From positions 620,001 through 684,000 of the forward strand of contig JACKIU010000002.1 of the NCBI GenBank assembly GCA_020638295.1: a stretch of 64,000 nucleotides of DNA, given 5' to 3'. Shown one piece after another: positions 49,403-57,537 of the stretch. Position 1 is the first letter of the stretch. Every line of letters begins with the position of its first letter. A program made the translations under genes and the position numbers. The notes beneath the pieces were generated by a model. It was not told where the DNA came from. It saw nothing but the letters and a program-made list of their open reading frames with translations, and ran no database searches. This DNA is from Rhodospirillales bacterium. Lineage in GTDB: Bacteria; Pseudomonadota; Alphaproteobacteria; Micavibrionales; Micavibrionaceae.

Positions 49403-49768
49403 TTAACTTTCGGATCGTTCGTTTAAAAGGGAGACAATGACCGGCTCCGCGTCCTGTAAAAGCTCGGAAACACTTTGCAGGTCATAGAAACGGGCCTGCG
49501 CGAGCGCGAAACACGCATGCAAATCGAGGCCGATCACATGGCCCGCCGGGGAGAATTTAAGCTGGCCGAGACATCCGGTTAAAACGTCCCAAGCCTGAAA
49601 TTCTTCGACCGTTTGCAGCTCGTTTTTTTCGTAAGGGCAATCCTCGCAGGTCAAATTGAGCTGCTTGCAGGTTTTGCAGTATTGGGGGCCTCCGCCGCGT
49701 TTGAAGTGCCACTCACAGAGACCCCGGAATCTTTTTTTGCGAAAAGCTTTTCCGCCTGCATTTTGCAA
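49403..49768 (-). CDS. Tail assembly chaperone GT extension, read by -1 frameshift
   Basis: This frame overlaps the G frame by 118 bases in the -1 register and continues to 49403. It holds CKTCKQLNLTCEDCPYEKNELQ (four Cys, possible zinc site) and a T-domain-like end (AWDVLTGCLGQLKF...GLDLHACFALAQARFYDL) of the DUF1799 sort. It has no good start of its own (only TTG), whereas the A7 run at 49732-49738 supplies a frameshift site. It is therefore probably made only as the G-T fusion, which binds tape measure and tube subunits. Confidence 0.75.
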   Translation of the reverse strand: MQNAGGKAFRKKRFRGLCEWHFKRGGGPQYCKTCKQLNLTCEDCPYEKNELQTVEEFQAWDVLTGCLGQLKFSPAGHVIGLDLHACFALAQARFYDLQSVSELLQDAEPVIVSLLNERSES

Positions 49769-50145
49769 AGCTCTTTAAAAAACTCCTCGCCGACAGGATA
49801 AATATCCAAAAGAGCCTCTATACGCTCAGGCGTGGGTGGCGCTTCTTTGCCGTTTTCGTCTCCCACGCCCGACCACCCCACGATAAGCGCTGCGCCCAGT
49901 TCATAAATCGTGTATGCGATTTGAAGAGAGGCGCGCGCATCCACATCGGTAATGTCGCCACTTTCTTGCTCAATGCGCTTTTTCGCCCGCGCTTGCGCCG
50001 CCAGCTTTACGGGCGTTGTCATTGGCTTGACGGTAAGCTCAATCTCTATGGCTTCTATGTCCTCCATGCCTTCCACGTCCTTTTGGCCCTTCAAAACCTG
50101 AATTTTGAAAGTATGAAGCGCGTCCTGCGATTTTAGATAAATCAT
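49651..50145 (-). CDS. Tail assembly chaperone G
   Basis: About 164 residues from ATG at 50145, overlapping the tube stop codon by 4 bases. MIYLKSQDALHTFKIQVLKGQKDVEGMEDIEAIEIELTVKPMT is a helical-strand start, and SLQIAYTIYELGAALIVGWSGVG and IEALLDIYPVGEEFFKELCKM follow. It keeps the tape measure soluble during tail assembly. A fraction of ribosomes shifts at 49732-49738 to make the longer GT protein. Confidence 0.75.
   Translation of the reverse strand: MIYLKSQDALHTFKIQVLKGQKDVEGMEDIEAIEIELTVKPMTTPVKLAAQARAKKRIEQESGDITDVDARASLQIAYTIYELGAALIVGWSGVGDENGKEAPPTPERIEALLDIYPVGEEFFKELCKMQAEKLFAKKDSGVSVSGTSNAAEAPNTAKPASSSI
49732..49738 (-). promoter_or_regulatory. -1 ribosomal frameshift site (A7) in the G gene
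   Basis: On the minus strand the G frame reads GCA AAA AAA GAT. The heptamer A AAA AAA in this register fits X-XXY-YYZ slippage. Moving back one base enters the GT frame, which is open from here to 49403. Confidence 0.7.
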
Positions 50146-51413
50146 GCGTACTGGCTCCCGTCCAAATCGTTGATAAGCCGGACGGTCAGCATTTGCCCGG
50201 CGGTTTCGTTGTAAGAGCATTGAAAATCAAAGCCCGCCTGAATGCCGCCGGGGCCGGAAACTGGCGTTTTCGGTCTTTTCAGGTTTGCCTCGTGCGCTTC
50301 CACGACAATCCTCAAACCCGGCTCCGGCGTGTAGGAAAATTCAAGGTCAATCGGCGTGCCGGCAATGGCCTTGTCCAGCAGTTCGGTATTTGCAAACCGG
50401 GTTTCAATACTGCCGGTCAGGCTGCCGATGGTCGGATCACTGCCGCCGATTTTTAAATCGTCCCGGATTTCAGGGATGGTTTCGAGATTGTTGGAATAGG
50501 TCACGGAAGCCCCCGTAACATTGGCCAGCCGCTCGCCCCCGCTTTTGATTGCGCCGTGGAATTGGCCGATGCGCTTGAAAGCGAGGCTTTGCGGCGTTCC
50601 CCCCTGCGAGACGGCAAAGCGGTCTTCGCCTTGCGCGATGGCGTTAATGGTGGCTGCCGCCGCGCCGGATTGCTGAAAGTCGAAGGCGATGGAATTGAGC
50701 ATCGTGCCCAGATGCACAAAATAGGCGGGAACCTCCGGCATGCCGACCTCAAGCGAATAGCTGGGCAAGTCCTGTTTTCCGGAGACAAATTTATGCTCCG
50801 TCCCGCCGCCTTGCAGCGTACCGGCGCTTACAACACCTTTAGAGGCGGCCAATGTGAAATCGTTCCCGCCTGCACCTGCGGTGTCGTGAATGATCGTCAA
50901 AATTTCCGTGCCGGTTTGTCGGCTGTAGGTGGCGACATTGACGTTGTTATCGGTGGAAGCGTTCAAAACCGTGACGGCCTCGTCAAGGGTTTGAATGAGC
51001 GTGCCCTGAATCTCGATCTCGTCACCGGCAGCCGGGCCGCTGACAAACGTAAAGACTGTGCCGTTCAGCGTGATGGTATCGTTCGGATCAGGAAACACGT
51101 CGAAGGCGATACTGCCCTCCGCGGGCACGTCCGCGCTGATCGGATCGCCAAACAGGCCGGTGAGCCAAAATCCCAGATAGCGCGGGTCAAGCGGAACGAC
51201 AATATCGCCGGTGTCGCTGATAATATCCCGGATCGGCGAAAGCGGATCACGGCCAAAGCCAAGGACGGGATCGTCTGTCAAATCCTGCTCCGCCCCCAGA
51301 TTGTTTGAATTAAAGGGCATTTTCCAGTAATTGCCGGTCGCTTTCTGCCCGTAAACAGTTTCTCGGGCCAGCAGCAGGCTTGCGTTCGAGCCATAGGCGC
51401 GTTTATTTGCCAT
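50142..51413 (-). CDS. Major tail tube protein
   Basis: 423 residues. The N-terminus (YGSNASLLLARETVYGQKATGNYWKMPFNSNNLG) and the SLEVGMPEVPAYFVHLGTMLNSIAFDF, TGASVTYSNNLETI parts form the tube fold. Residues about 100-205 (DTITLNGTVFTFVSGP...LDEAVTVLNASTDNNVNVATY) are an inserted domain of the kind seen on surfaces of phage tails. Position between the tail terminator unit and G/GT is canonical. Strong RBS region just ahead (AAAAAGGAG). Confidence 0.85.
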   Translation of the reverse strand: MANKRAYGSNASLLLARETVYGQKATGNYWKMPFNSNNLGAEQDLTDDPVLGFGRDPLSPIRDIISDTGDIVVPLDPRYLGFWLTGLFGDPISADVPAEGSIAFDVFPDPNDTITLNGTVFTFVSGPAAGDEIEIQGTLIQTLDEAVTVLNASTDNNVNVATYSRQTGTEILTIIHDTAGAGGNDFTLAASKGVVSAGTLQGGGTEHKFVSGKQDLPSYSLEVGMPEVPAYFVHLGTMLNSIAFDFQQSGAAAATINAIAQGEDRFAVSQGGTPQSLAFKRIGQFHGAIKSGGERLANVTGASVTYSNNLETIPEIRDDLKIGGSDPTIGSLTGSIETRFANTELLDKAIAGTPIDLEFSYTPEPGLRIVVEAHEANLKRPKTPVSGPGGIQAGFDFQCSYNETAGQMLTVRLINDLDGSQYA

Positions 51414-51446
51414 GACGGTTTTCTCCTTTTTAGGTGGGTTAAAAAA

Positions 51447-51500
51447 AGCCCCGCGCGAGGCGGGGCCGGGATAAACAAAAACCCGCCGGAGGGCGGGTTG
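51447..51500 (-). terminator. Two tandem terminators ahead of the tube gene
   Basis: On the minus strand AACCCGCC-CTCC-GGCGGG-TTTTTG (51499-51478) is followed by GCCCCGCCTCGCGCGGGGC then T7 (51467-51441). They close the toxin-antitoxin transcription unit. Confidence 0.85.
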
Positions 51501-51525
51501 GAAATTTTGTGTATGTTTTCAGATT

Positions 51526-51852
51526 TTAAGCGTGGACGCTCTCAATCGGTTTCGGTGAAAGCCTGTAGCCAAGCGCGACCATAATCGCGTTCACATTATC
51601 AAAGCGCGGATTTCCTTTATTAGATAGGGCATGTTGAACACCTTGACGTGTCATGCCCGCCGATTCCGCGAGATTGGAAATGCCTTTAACCTTGGCAATA
51701 ACACGAAGCGAAGCAAGCAAAGCCGCAGAATTGCCGTCTTGCGCATATTCGTCAAAAATTTCATCCATATAGGCCGGAATCTCATCGGGATGGTTGCGGA
51801 AGTAATCTTCCTCCACATCTCGAAAATTCCGGTAAACTCTTTTTTTAGCCAT
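51526..51852 (-). CDS. HigA-like antitoxin
   Basis: 108 residues. FRDVEEDYFRNHPDEIPAYMDEIFDEYAQDGNSAALLASLRVIAKVKGISNLAESAGMTRQGVQHALSNKGNPRFDNVNAIMVALGYRLSP is the addiction-module antidote pattern, with an XRE-like helix-turn-helix from about 55. The start overlaps the toxin stop by 8 bases, toxin first, as in HigBA operons. It should neutralise the toxin and repress the promoter at 52197-52225. Confidence 0.9.
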   Translation of the reverse strand: MAKKRVYRNFRDVEEDYFRNHPDEIPAYMDEIFDEYAQDGNSAALLASLRVIAKVKGISNLAESAGMTRQGVQHALSNKGNPRFDNVNAIMVALGYRLSPKPIESVHA

Positions 51853-52183
51853 TGGATTTATACTCCTTCCAATATTCTTTAGCCGTTTTTATGTCTTTAT
51901 CCTGCGTGCTCTTATCGCCGCCACACAACAAAACAATGATATGGTCGGCCTCTTCTCCAAAATAAACTCTGTATCCGGGGCCGATAAACAAGCGCAATTC
52001 GGAAACGCCTTCTCCTACCGGTTCGCAATCGCCATATAATCCGTATTCCAGTCTTCCGACTCGTTTCAATATGGCGCGCCGCCCCTTTTGGTCCCGCAGG
52101 GTTTCCAGCCATTCCGAAAAAGGCTCGCGGCCATTTTCGTCATTGTAGACGGTCACTGTTTTCGGTTCCGTAGCATGAACCAT
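51845..52183 (-). CDS. RelE/HigB-like toxin
   Basis: 112 residues. KTVTVYNDENGREPFSEWLETLRDQKGRRAILKRVGRLEYGLYGDCEPVGEGVSELRLFIGPGYRVYFGEEADHIIVLLCGGDKSTQDKDIKTA is the phage-derived HigB-type fold, with the LCGGDKxTQ ending of the family. These toxins cut mRNA on the ribosome. The gene has its own promoter and is followed by its antitoxin and two terminators, so it is a self-contained insertion within the tail operon. Confidence 0.92.
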   Translation of the reverse strand: MVHATEPKTVTVYNDENGREPFSEWLETLRDQKGRRAILKRVGRLEYGLYGDCEPVGEGVSELRLFIGPGYRVYFGEEADHIIVLLCGGDKSTQDKDIKTAKEYWKEYKSNG

Positions 52184-52196
52184 ATTCTATACTCCC

Positions 52197-52225
52197 ATTA
52201 TAACACTGCCAAATATATTTGACAA
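52197..52225 (-). promoter_or_regulatory. Promoter of the toxin-antitoxin pair
   Basis: On the minus strand TTGTCA, a 17-base spacer and TATAAT, with the -10 about 14 bases before the toxin ATG. The transcript is therefore almost leaderless. Confidence 0.8.
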
Positions 52226-52287
52226 CAAAATTCTAAAAATCACAATCAAAAACCATCTTACCGATTCTCATAACCCATTGTAAGAGG

Positions 52288-52719
52288 CTAAGAAAGCGGC
52301 GTATCGGCTTGATAATCGACCTCGATAATCAAGGTGGCTGTTTTGACGGCTGCGCCGCCGTCGATGCTTTGCGTTTCCGTTTCCGGCCGTCCGTAAAACA
52401 TGCCGTCCACAAGGCCGTCCAGTTTCGGATAGTTCTGCAAAACCGTGTCGATTTGCTGTAAAAGCGCGTCGAATTTTTCGTCCCTGTCCTCCTTGCGCCC
52501 CTCCTGAACAAAAACGTCAATTTCAATCGCATGGGAATAATAGGATTCCGAAAACCCGCCGAGCGTATAGTCCGGCTCGCCGGGATCACCGTCATGGATC
52601 ACGATCAGGCCGGTTTTCGGTATCCGTTCGGGATCGGTTTCGTTGCGTTCCACCCGCGCCTCGCAGTTTTGCTCAAACAGGGTTTCCAGCTTGTCCAGTA
52701 TTTGCTCTGCCTTGCTCAT
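52288..52719 (-). CDS. Tail terminator-like protein
   Basis: 143 residues. AEQILDKLETLFEQN, TGLIVIHDGDPGEPDYTLGG, YYSHAIEIDVFVQEG and VKTATLIIEVDYQADTPL are in the pattern of lambda gpU/tail-completion proteins of alphaproteobacterial phages. It follows the minor head-tail genes and precedes the tube gene (with the toxin unit inserted between). It overlaps the upstream gene by 4 bases. Confidence 0.75.
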   Translation of the reverse strand: MSKAEQILDKLETLFEQNCEARVERNETDPERIPKTGLIVIHDGDPGEPDYTLGGFSESYYSHAIEIDVFVQEGRKEDRDEKFDALLQQIDTVLQNYPKLDGLVDGMFYGRPETETQSIDGGAAVKTATLIIEVDYQADTPLS

Positions 52720-53309
52720 GGTTTTGCCTTTTGTTTGGCTTCCTGCTTTTCAAGCTCGCGCTCGATCATGTCCGGGATTCTGGCCGTCCATTTTCTGACG
52801 GAGCGCTCAATATCAAGGCGCTTTGGAATTTTGGCCTGTTTGATAAGCGTAAACATAATGACATCCTTGCCACGCGCGTTTTTGGCGACTAAAAAAGCGG
52901 TCTTGCTGTCACGCTCGACAAAGCGAAAATCCAGCTTGTAATCGTTGAACAGGCGTTCCGGCGTGCGCTTTTGTTTTCGTCCCAAAGGACGCGGTGCGTT
53001 TTTTGTCGGTATGGCCAGCCACTGTTTATTGCGTGTGCGGATCAAAAGCCCCTTGTCAAAGGCCGTGACGATCTCCGGGACTTTGGAATAAACAAGAGAG
53101 GCCGCGTCATAGCCGTTGTTTTTGTAATCTTTCTTGCGCCATGTTTTTTGCAGGCGTTGCAACCCGGCCAGCCGCATTTGCTTGCGCAGGGAATTCAACA
53201 GCGCAAAGCCGCTTTCCTTCACACCAAAACGCACCGCGTTTGAGAGAATGCGCGACCGACGTTCCATTTGTTTTGACAAATCTTTCGTCGCTTTAACGGC
53301 CAGTTTCAT
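52716..53309 (-). CDS. Head-tail or tail completion protein, HK97 gp10/DUF6441-like
   Basis: 197 residues, strongly basic. An N-terminal helix (DLSKQMERRSRILSNAVRFGVKESGFALLNSLRKQMR) is followed by a beta-rich middle (WLAIPTKNAPRPLGRKQKRTP...KTAFLVAKNARGKDVIMFTLI) and a C-terminal amphipathic helix. The position between the connector and terminator genes matches gp10-like tail completion proteins. The family assignment rests on pattern only. Confidence 0.65.
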   Translation of the reverse strand: MKLAVKATKDLSKQMERRSRILSNAVRFGVKESGFALLNSLRKQMRLAGLQRLQKTWRKKDYKNNGYDAASLVYSKVPEIVTAFDKGLLIRTRNKQWLAIPTKNAPRPLGRKQKRTPERLFNDYKLDFRFVERDSKTAFLVAKNARGKDVIMFTLIKQAKIPKRLDIERSVRKWTARIPDMIERELEKQEAKQKAKP

Positions 53310-53623
53310 TCCTCAAGCCTCGTATTTAAACGCCAGATCAGGCGGTCGGGATCAGCGGCCCGCGGATCACCCTGCACAATGTAGGTTTTGCCCTTGAATT
53401 CTAAGCGGTCGTTTTCCTGCGGGTTTGGAATATCGGAAACCTGAATTTCAAAAACGCCGGTTTCGGATAAAACAGGGGTGCTTTGAAACGTGAAAACCTC
53501 ATCCGGGCGGCTGGCCATGACTTTGATAGTCACGGGCGCGCCGGTATCGGCGGGCGTATAAACCGCGCTTTCGCCCATGACAAAGAAGTTTTGCGCGATG
53601 ACCTGCTCAAAAATGCTCATCAC
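53306..53623 (-). CDS. Head-tail joining protein
   Basis: 105 residues, beta-rich: FFVMGESAVYTPADTGAPVTIKVMASRPDEVF, FEIQVSDIPNPQENDRLEFKGKTYIVQGDPRAADPDRLIWRLNTRL. This is the pattern of small lambda-gpFII-like joining proteins that seal the neck. It overlaps both neighbours by 4 bases, so translation is coupled. Length is in the normal range for the family. Confidence 0.75.
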   Translation of the reverse strand: MMSIFEQVIAQNFFVMGESAVYTPADTGAPVTIKVMASRPDEVFTFQSTPVLSETGVFEIQVSDIPNPQENDRLEFKGKTYIVQGDPRAADPDRLIWRLNTRLEE

Positions 53624-53982
53624 GCCAGCCTTTTGACCGGGCGGATAAAGAGCTTGCCTTCGGAGGCACCATCCGCGGATTGAAACGTGATTTTGTGAGC
53701 AGGATTCACGACTTCGTGATAAACCACCCCGGCGAATAAAATATCCACGCGGGCCTGCCCTTGGTTGAGGTTCGGCGTTTCCCCGATCCAGTAATAGGTG
53801 TCTACTTCCGCTTGCAGCCGGACTTCATGAAACCCGAAAACGCCGCTTTGATCTTCCGTGGCCGTAATATTGAGGGCCTGCCCGAGGGCTGCGCCCTGAT
53901 CGTCGGCATATTCATATTCCACAATGGGCGCAGGCGATGAATCCGGCCCCGCCAGAGCCGCGTTAATTCTGCTGTCTGTCAT
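53620..53982 (-). CDS. Phage head protein, unknown role
   Basis: 120 residues from ATG at 53982. MTDSRINAALAGPDSSPAPIVEYEYADDQGAALGQALNITATEDQSGVFGFHEVRLQAEVDTYYWIGETPN contains strands and a possible turn region; it is probably a neck or head-decoration component. The longer frame upstream runs through the terminator at 54000-54036 and is ignored. The ribosome-binding site is weak. Confidence 0.6.
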   Translation of the reverse strand: MTDSRINAALAGPDSSPAPIVEYEYADDQGAALGQALNITATEDQSGVFGFHEVRLQAEVDTYYWIGETPNLNQGQARVDILFAGVVYHEVVNPAHKITFQSADGASEGKLFIRPVKRLA

Positions 53983-53999
53983 GTTCAAATCTTTCTTTA

Positions 54000-54036
54000 A
54001 AAAAACAGCCAGCCCTTGAGTTTTCAAGGGCTGGCT
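54000..54036 (-). terminator. Terminator after the capsid gene
   Basis: On the minus strand AGCCAGCCCTTGA, a short loop, TCAAGGGCTGGCT, then T7. A perfect 13-bp stem. Late transcription may be partly stopped here to make more capsid than tail. Confidence 0.88.
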
Positions 54037-54420
54037 AAGTTTGCGGGGGGAACTTATAAATCGCCGGACGTTCTTGCGCCTTTGATAAGCACTTTCGGGC
54101 GCAGGCAAAGCGGTAGCGGATTACTCTCAGAGAGAATTTCCACATAACGCCCGCCTTGCTCGGGAACGACCTTTGAATATTTGGGGAGGCCCACGGTGTT
54201 GACCGTTTCCATCCAGTCCGCAGGCGCATTGTAGCTGCGAAATGTCTCCTGCGTCCCGATGGGTAAGAACCGGCAGGTGTTCGGCGCGATGAAATTGCGC
54301 GTGAGTGTCGTGCCGTCTTCCTGCAAGAACGTGGCTTTGCCGCGATATTCCACCCACGTAATGTCCTGCCAGACAAAGCCTTTACGAACATCGCGGCGCA
54401 GCGGCTCGCTGGCCTTTTCA

Positions 54421-54940
54421 ATCTCTTTGGGATTTATTCCCCGCCCCTTGGGGCGTAAAATATTCGCGTGAGCGAATATATCCATAAGAGCCATAATGTT
54501 ACTGTTTTGCTGTATCATCTGGTGTTTCCTGCGAAATATCGTCGCGCCGTTTTCGATGCGCAGGTTGATGAAGTGTTGCGCGATGTTTGTTTGAAGATAG
54601 CAGATCGTTACCAGCTAAAATTTTTAGAGATAGGGACAGATGAGGATCACGTTCATTTTTTGGTGCAATCCGTTCCGAGTTATCCAGTAACAAAGCTGGT
54701 AACGATCATCAAGAGCATTACGGCGCGTGAGATATTTCGATCATGTCCTCATGTTAAAAAACAGCTTTGGGGCGGTGAGTTTTGGACCGATGGTTATTTC
54801 GCTTCTACAGTAGGAAAGCATGGTGATGAGGACATGATAAAGAAATACGTCCAAAATCAGGGAAAAGAATATCTCAAGCTACACGAAGATAGGCAACTCT
54901 CCCTGTTCTGATACCCCGCTGCTTGCGGCGGGGTAGTTCA
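54421..54940 (+). mobile_element. IS200-type insertion sequence, copy 2
   Basis: 520 bp, same unit as 24971-25490 in the opposite orientation. It follows TTCA and ends GTTCA; no target duplication. Hairpins near both ends match copy 1. Identity of the transposases and of the ends shows very recent movement. Confidence 0.93.
54468..54911 (+). CDS. tnpA: IS200/IS605 transposase TnpA, copy 2
   Basis: 147 residues with the same sequence as the copy at 25000-25443: HUH in DEDHVHFLVQ, Tyr in the C-terminal helix. GTG start within the hairpin arm. Intact and likely active. It lies on the plus strand, opposite to the prophage genes. Confidence 0.93.
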   Translation: MSEYIHKSHNVTVLLYHLVFPAKYRRAVFDAQVDEVLRDVCLKIADRYQLKFLEIGTDEDHVHFLVQSVPSYPVTKLVTIIKSITAREIFRSCPHVKKQLWGGEFWTDGYFASTVGKHGDEDMIKKYVQNQGKEYLKLHEDRQLSLF

Positions 54941-55236
54941 TTATCGCTGGGCAGGACGCGATCCTCGGCAGGGATATGCGGAATTTCAAAATACCGCATT
55001 TCACGTTTGCCGCGGACATTCTTGGTGCTTGGCACACCGCGCGGCTTGCTGGAAATCAGGTTCAAAACCCCTTTGTTGATTTCCACCGCAACGGATGTGG
55101 TCGCCACGCCTTTGCTATCAAACAGGCCCATAGAATTGATAAGGCCGTATTGATAGGGAAAGAAGTTGATCGCATCCGTCATTTCTCTGACGCCAAAAGC
55201 GTCACCGGAAAAAACGTCAATAATGTTAGGCATGGT

Positions 55237-55869
55237 TTAGGCTCCTTCTGTGGTAAGAATGCCGACTTTGCGCAGGCCCGCGATCATCGCGGCGCGCTTT
55301 GTGTCGTCATCGACGGTTGAGTGGAAAGTGAGGGCCGGTATCGACACGATTGCATCACGGGCGATAACAATGCCTTGCGCATCCGCGGCGCTTGCGTCCG
55401 CTTCAAAAGCCAGAACAGCTTTTGCCTCGCCCAGACCGGTCAAGTCACCGTGTTTTGCAATATCGTATTTGCCGTCCCCGGACACAGTGACGGTAAACAG
55501 ATCTCCGACCTCAAAATCGGTGGCACCATCCGCAATCGTAAAATTCAGATGATCCCCGGCATAGGCCGCGCCGACCTCGGCATCCGGCAGGCGATAGCCG
55601 CTTGGCGCAACGACCGAGAACGTCCCGCCGTCTGCCGCCGCGGCGATGCATTCAAGCTTGTAAACGCCGGGCTCCGCTTTTGAGCCAAGCGTAACCGTGC
55701 CAATGTCCCCGTCACCGGTGTTGGCAACGTCTGCCTCTTCCGTGAGCGTGTTTTTGGTCTGCTGACCTAAAACAGTGCCGGGAGTGAGAACGCCCGCACC
55801 ATTGGCAATGGTGACAGCTTCCCGGCTGTATTGACCGGTTTCTTCGCGCAGAAGAAAATCGCCGGTCAT
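55237..55869 (-). CDS. Head decoration protein D
   Basis: About 211 residues from ATG at 55869. MTGDFLLREETGQYSREAVTIANGAGVLTPGTVLGQQTK is the conserved start of the lambda gpD-like group. GDIGTVTLGSKAEPGVYKLECIAAA is a middle insert and LAFEADASAADAQGIVIARDAIVSIPALTFHSTVDDDTKRAAMIAGLRKVGILT the fold. No ribosome-binding site precedes it, because a deletion has fused the upstream DNA to the portal gene. It trimerises on the capsid surface in intact phages. Confidence 0.85.
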   Translation of the reverse strand: MTGDFLLREETGQYSREAVTIANGAGVLTPGTVLGQQTKNTLTEEADVANTGDGDIGTVTLGSKAEPGVYKLECIAAAADGGTFSVVAPSGYRLPDAEVGAAYAGDHLNFTIADGATDFEVGDLFTVTVSGDGKYDIAKHGDLTGLGEAKAVLAFEADASAADAQGIVIARDAIVSIPALTFHSTVDDDTKRAAMIAGLRKVGILTTEGA

Positions 55870-57214
55870 CCGTGCGGCTGACAAAGCCCGAGCGCACGGC
55901 GATTTTGTCGGCGTTGGCCTCTTGCTGCGGATTCACGTAGGGCCAGCCCGGTTTGAGCCATTTCACTTTCAGATAGGGGCGCGGGTTAAAGGCAAAATCT
56001 TTCGCCTCAAACAGGCCGACCTTGAAAGTTTCGACCATGAAGGCGCGCCATACCGGCGTGCAAAATTGCGCGATGAGAAGCTGGTTTTGGAATTGCTCCC
56101 AAATCCGCTGCGCCTCGTTCAATCCCCACCGGATGGAGGAAAAGCTCACGCCCGTCAAATCGCCGGTCATTTGTTCGTACATAACATCCGCGCCCGCGGC
56201 GGTGGCGCGCAGGTTCATTTTCACGAAAGGATCGTATGTGCTTCCCACGTCCGCGGATTCCGCGGTGGTGATTTCCTGCCCCGGATCAAGATAAAGACCG
56301 GTGCCAGGCTCAAGGTTGGTGTCGAACGGTTTGCTTTCGTCGCTTTCGCCGCCCGTTAAGGCGCTTGCCAGTTGCTCGTCCAGAACGCTGCGCTCGTCAT
56401 CGGCAGGGGAGGTGATAAAAAATGTCAGATAGGCGGCGAATTTCTTGCGGATCAGTTCCGCGTCTTCATATTCCATCAAATCCATCATGCGCAGGATCGA
56501 GCTTGCGACTTTTGGAAAGCCGCGCGTCTGGCCGGGTCTTTCGACTTCAAAAATATGCAGGATTTCATCGGCGGGAACGCGGATACGCTTTACCGCGTCC
56601 CGAATGCCGTACATTTCATTCGGATGCTCTTTCCACAAGTGGTAAGCGGTGATCCGGTCTTGATTGTCAAACTCGATCCCCTGAATAACCTTGCTGCCGT
56701 TTCCAAGATGGGTGTTGTAGGTGTGATCCAGATGATCGGATTCAAGGACTTTCAATTGAAACGGGATGAGCAGGTTAAAATCATCCGTGGGCCGGTATAT
56801 TTTGCGCACCAAAACCTCGCCGGATTGATAGACCGAGCGCACGACAAGAGCCTGCAAGCCGTAAAAGTCGAGCCGTCCGTCCGCGTCCGCCTCCATTACC
56901 CATTCTTCCCACGCTTCCTTGATTGCCGTCTGAAAGTCTTTGTCGCCGCCTTTGGGGATCGGACGGATTCCATTGCCGACGACATTGGCCACAAAGGAGC
57001 GGTCGGCCCGGCGCATCCACGGAATATTGCGCACCTGATCGCGCGCGCGGTCGCGCATGCGCACCAAGGAGCCGTTGACCAGCGCATTGATCGCCGCGCT
57101 CGGCGGGCGAAAGTTTTTCATGCGGCGGCCCGTGCTGGCCGCATCAAAACCGGATGTAAAATTGGCCCGGATGGGTTTTCCGTCCGGGCCTAACAAAGAA
57201 GGTCTGTTTTGCAT
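55712..57214 (-). pseudogene. Lambda-family portal protein with lost C-terminus
   Basis: From ATG at 57214 (GAGGAG 8 bases upstream). Genuine portal sequence runs from NRPSLLGPDGKPIRANFTSGFDAA through EWVMEADADGRLDFYGLQALVVRSVYQSGEVLVRKIY, FEVERPGQTRGFP and MTGDLTGVSFSSIRWGLNEAQRIW to PGWPYVNPQQEANADKIAVRSG near residue 450. From about 55880 the frame reads through the decoration gene in the wrong register (basic Arg/His/Ser-rich nonsense) to a stop at 55712. The portal C-terminus and the prohead protease/scaffold gene that normally follow are gone, so a deletion joined portal to decoration gene. Confidence 0.88.
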
Positions 57215-57217
57215 CAA

Positions 57218-57430
57218 TTAAACTCCTCTTGAACTGGAGAGATGAACGCGGCGGGATTTGCGCTTGCCGTCCCTGGCGTTCAGCTTTCGGCGGATATTGA
57301 TAATCGCGCGCTCCATTTCCGGCAGGGATTGAAATTCTATGGTTTTGCCGTCATAGGTGAGGCGGCGGGTGCCGCTGGCGTAATTTTTCTCAAGTTCCGC
57401 CAGCATGTCCCATGTCCATGCAACGTCCAT
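57218..57430 (-). CDS. Head-tail joining protein gpW
   Basis: 70 residues, the size of lambda gpW. TWDMLAELEKNYASGTRRLTYDGKTIEFQSLPEMERAIINIRRKLNARDG has the helix-hairpin-helix layout of the family and a basic tail. It fills the portal opening before tail attachment. The gene ends 3 bases before the portal ATG. Confidence 0.85.
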   Translation of the reverse strand: MDVAWTWDMLAELEKNYASGTRRLTYDGKTIEFQSLPEMERAIINIRRKLNARDGKRKSRRVHLSSSRGV

Positions 57431-57468
57431 GTTTTTCCTCGATATTTGAAAGGGTTAGAAAAAAGTTC

Positions 57469-57496
57469 TTGAATTATGCAAAAAAAACGCTAAAGT
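57469..57496 (+). promoter_or_regulatory. Promoter of the opposite-strand gene in the prophage
   Basis: TTGAAT at 57469-57474, a 16-base spacer, and TAAAGT at 57491-57496, 41 bases before the ATG at 57538 and facing against the late operon. Confidence 0.6.
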
Positions 57497-57537
57497 GCGT
57501 TTTGTTGGCAACGAAATCCATAACCAAAGGTGCTGTA

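Larger units (their letters stand above)
54054..55233 (-). pseudogene. Major capsid protein (gpE type), shortened and split by an IS
   Basis: The N-terminal part (55233-54941) is MPNIIDVFSGDAFGVREMTDAINFFPYQYG...YFEIPHIPAEDRVLPSDNE. The C-terminal part (54420-54054) is KASEPLRRDVRKGFVWQDITWVEYRGK...NFIAPNTCRFLPIGTQETF...LRPKVLIKG. Removing the IS at 54421-54940 restores a single frame of 219 residues. That is still about 110 residues short of the usual 330-340, with the middle missing between IPAEDRVL and FVWQDITW. So an internal deletion preceded or accompanied the insertion. No functional head can be expected. Confidence 0.9.

Noticed and set aside
49403..49768. Independent small gene with TTG start
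   Set aside because: No ribosome-binding site and a 118-base overlap in the -1 frame with a slippery A7; frameshift extension explains it better.
54421..54940. IS-caused deletion of the capsid centre
   Set aside because: Removing the 520-bp IS restores a continuous frame with a rebuilt junction codon, so the insertion itself removed nothing; the central deletion is a separate event.
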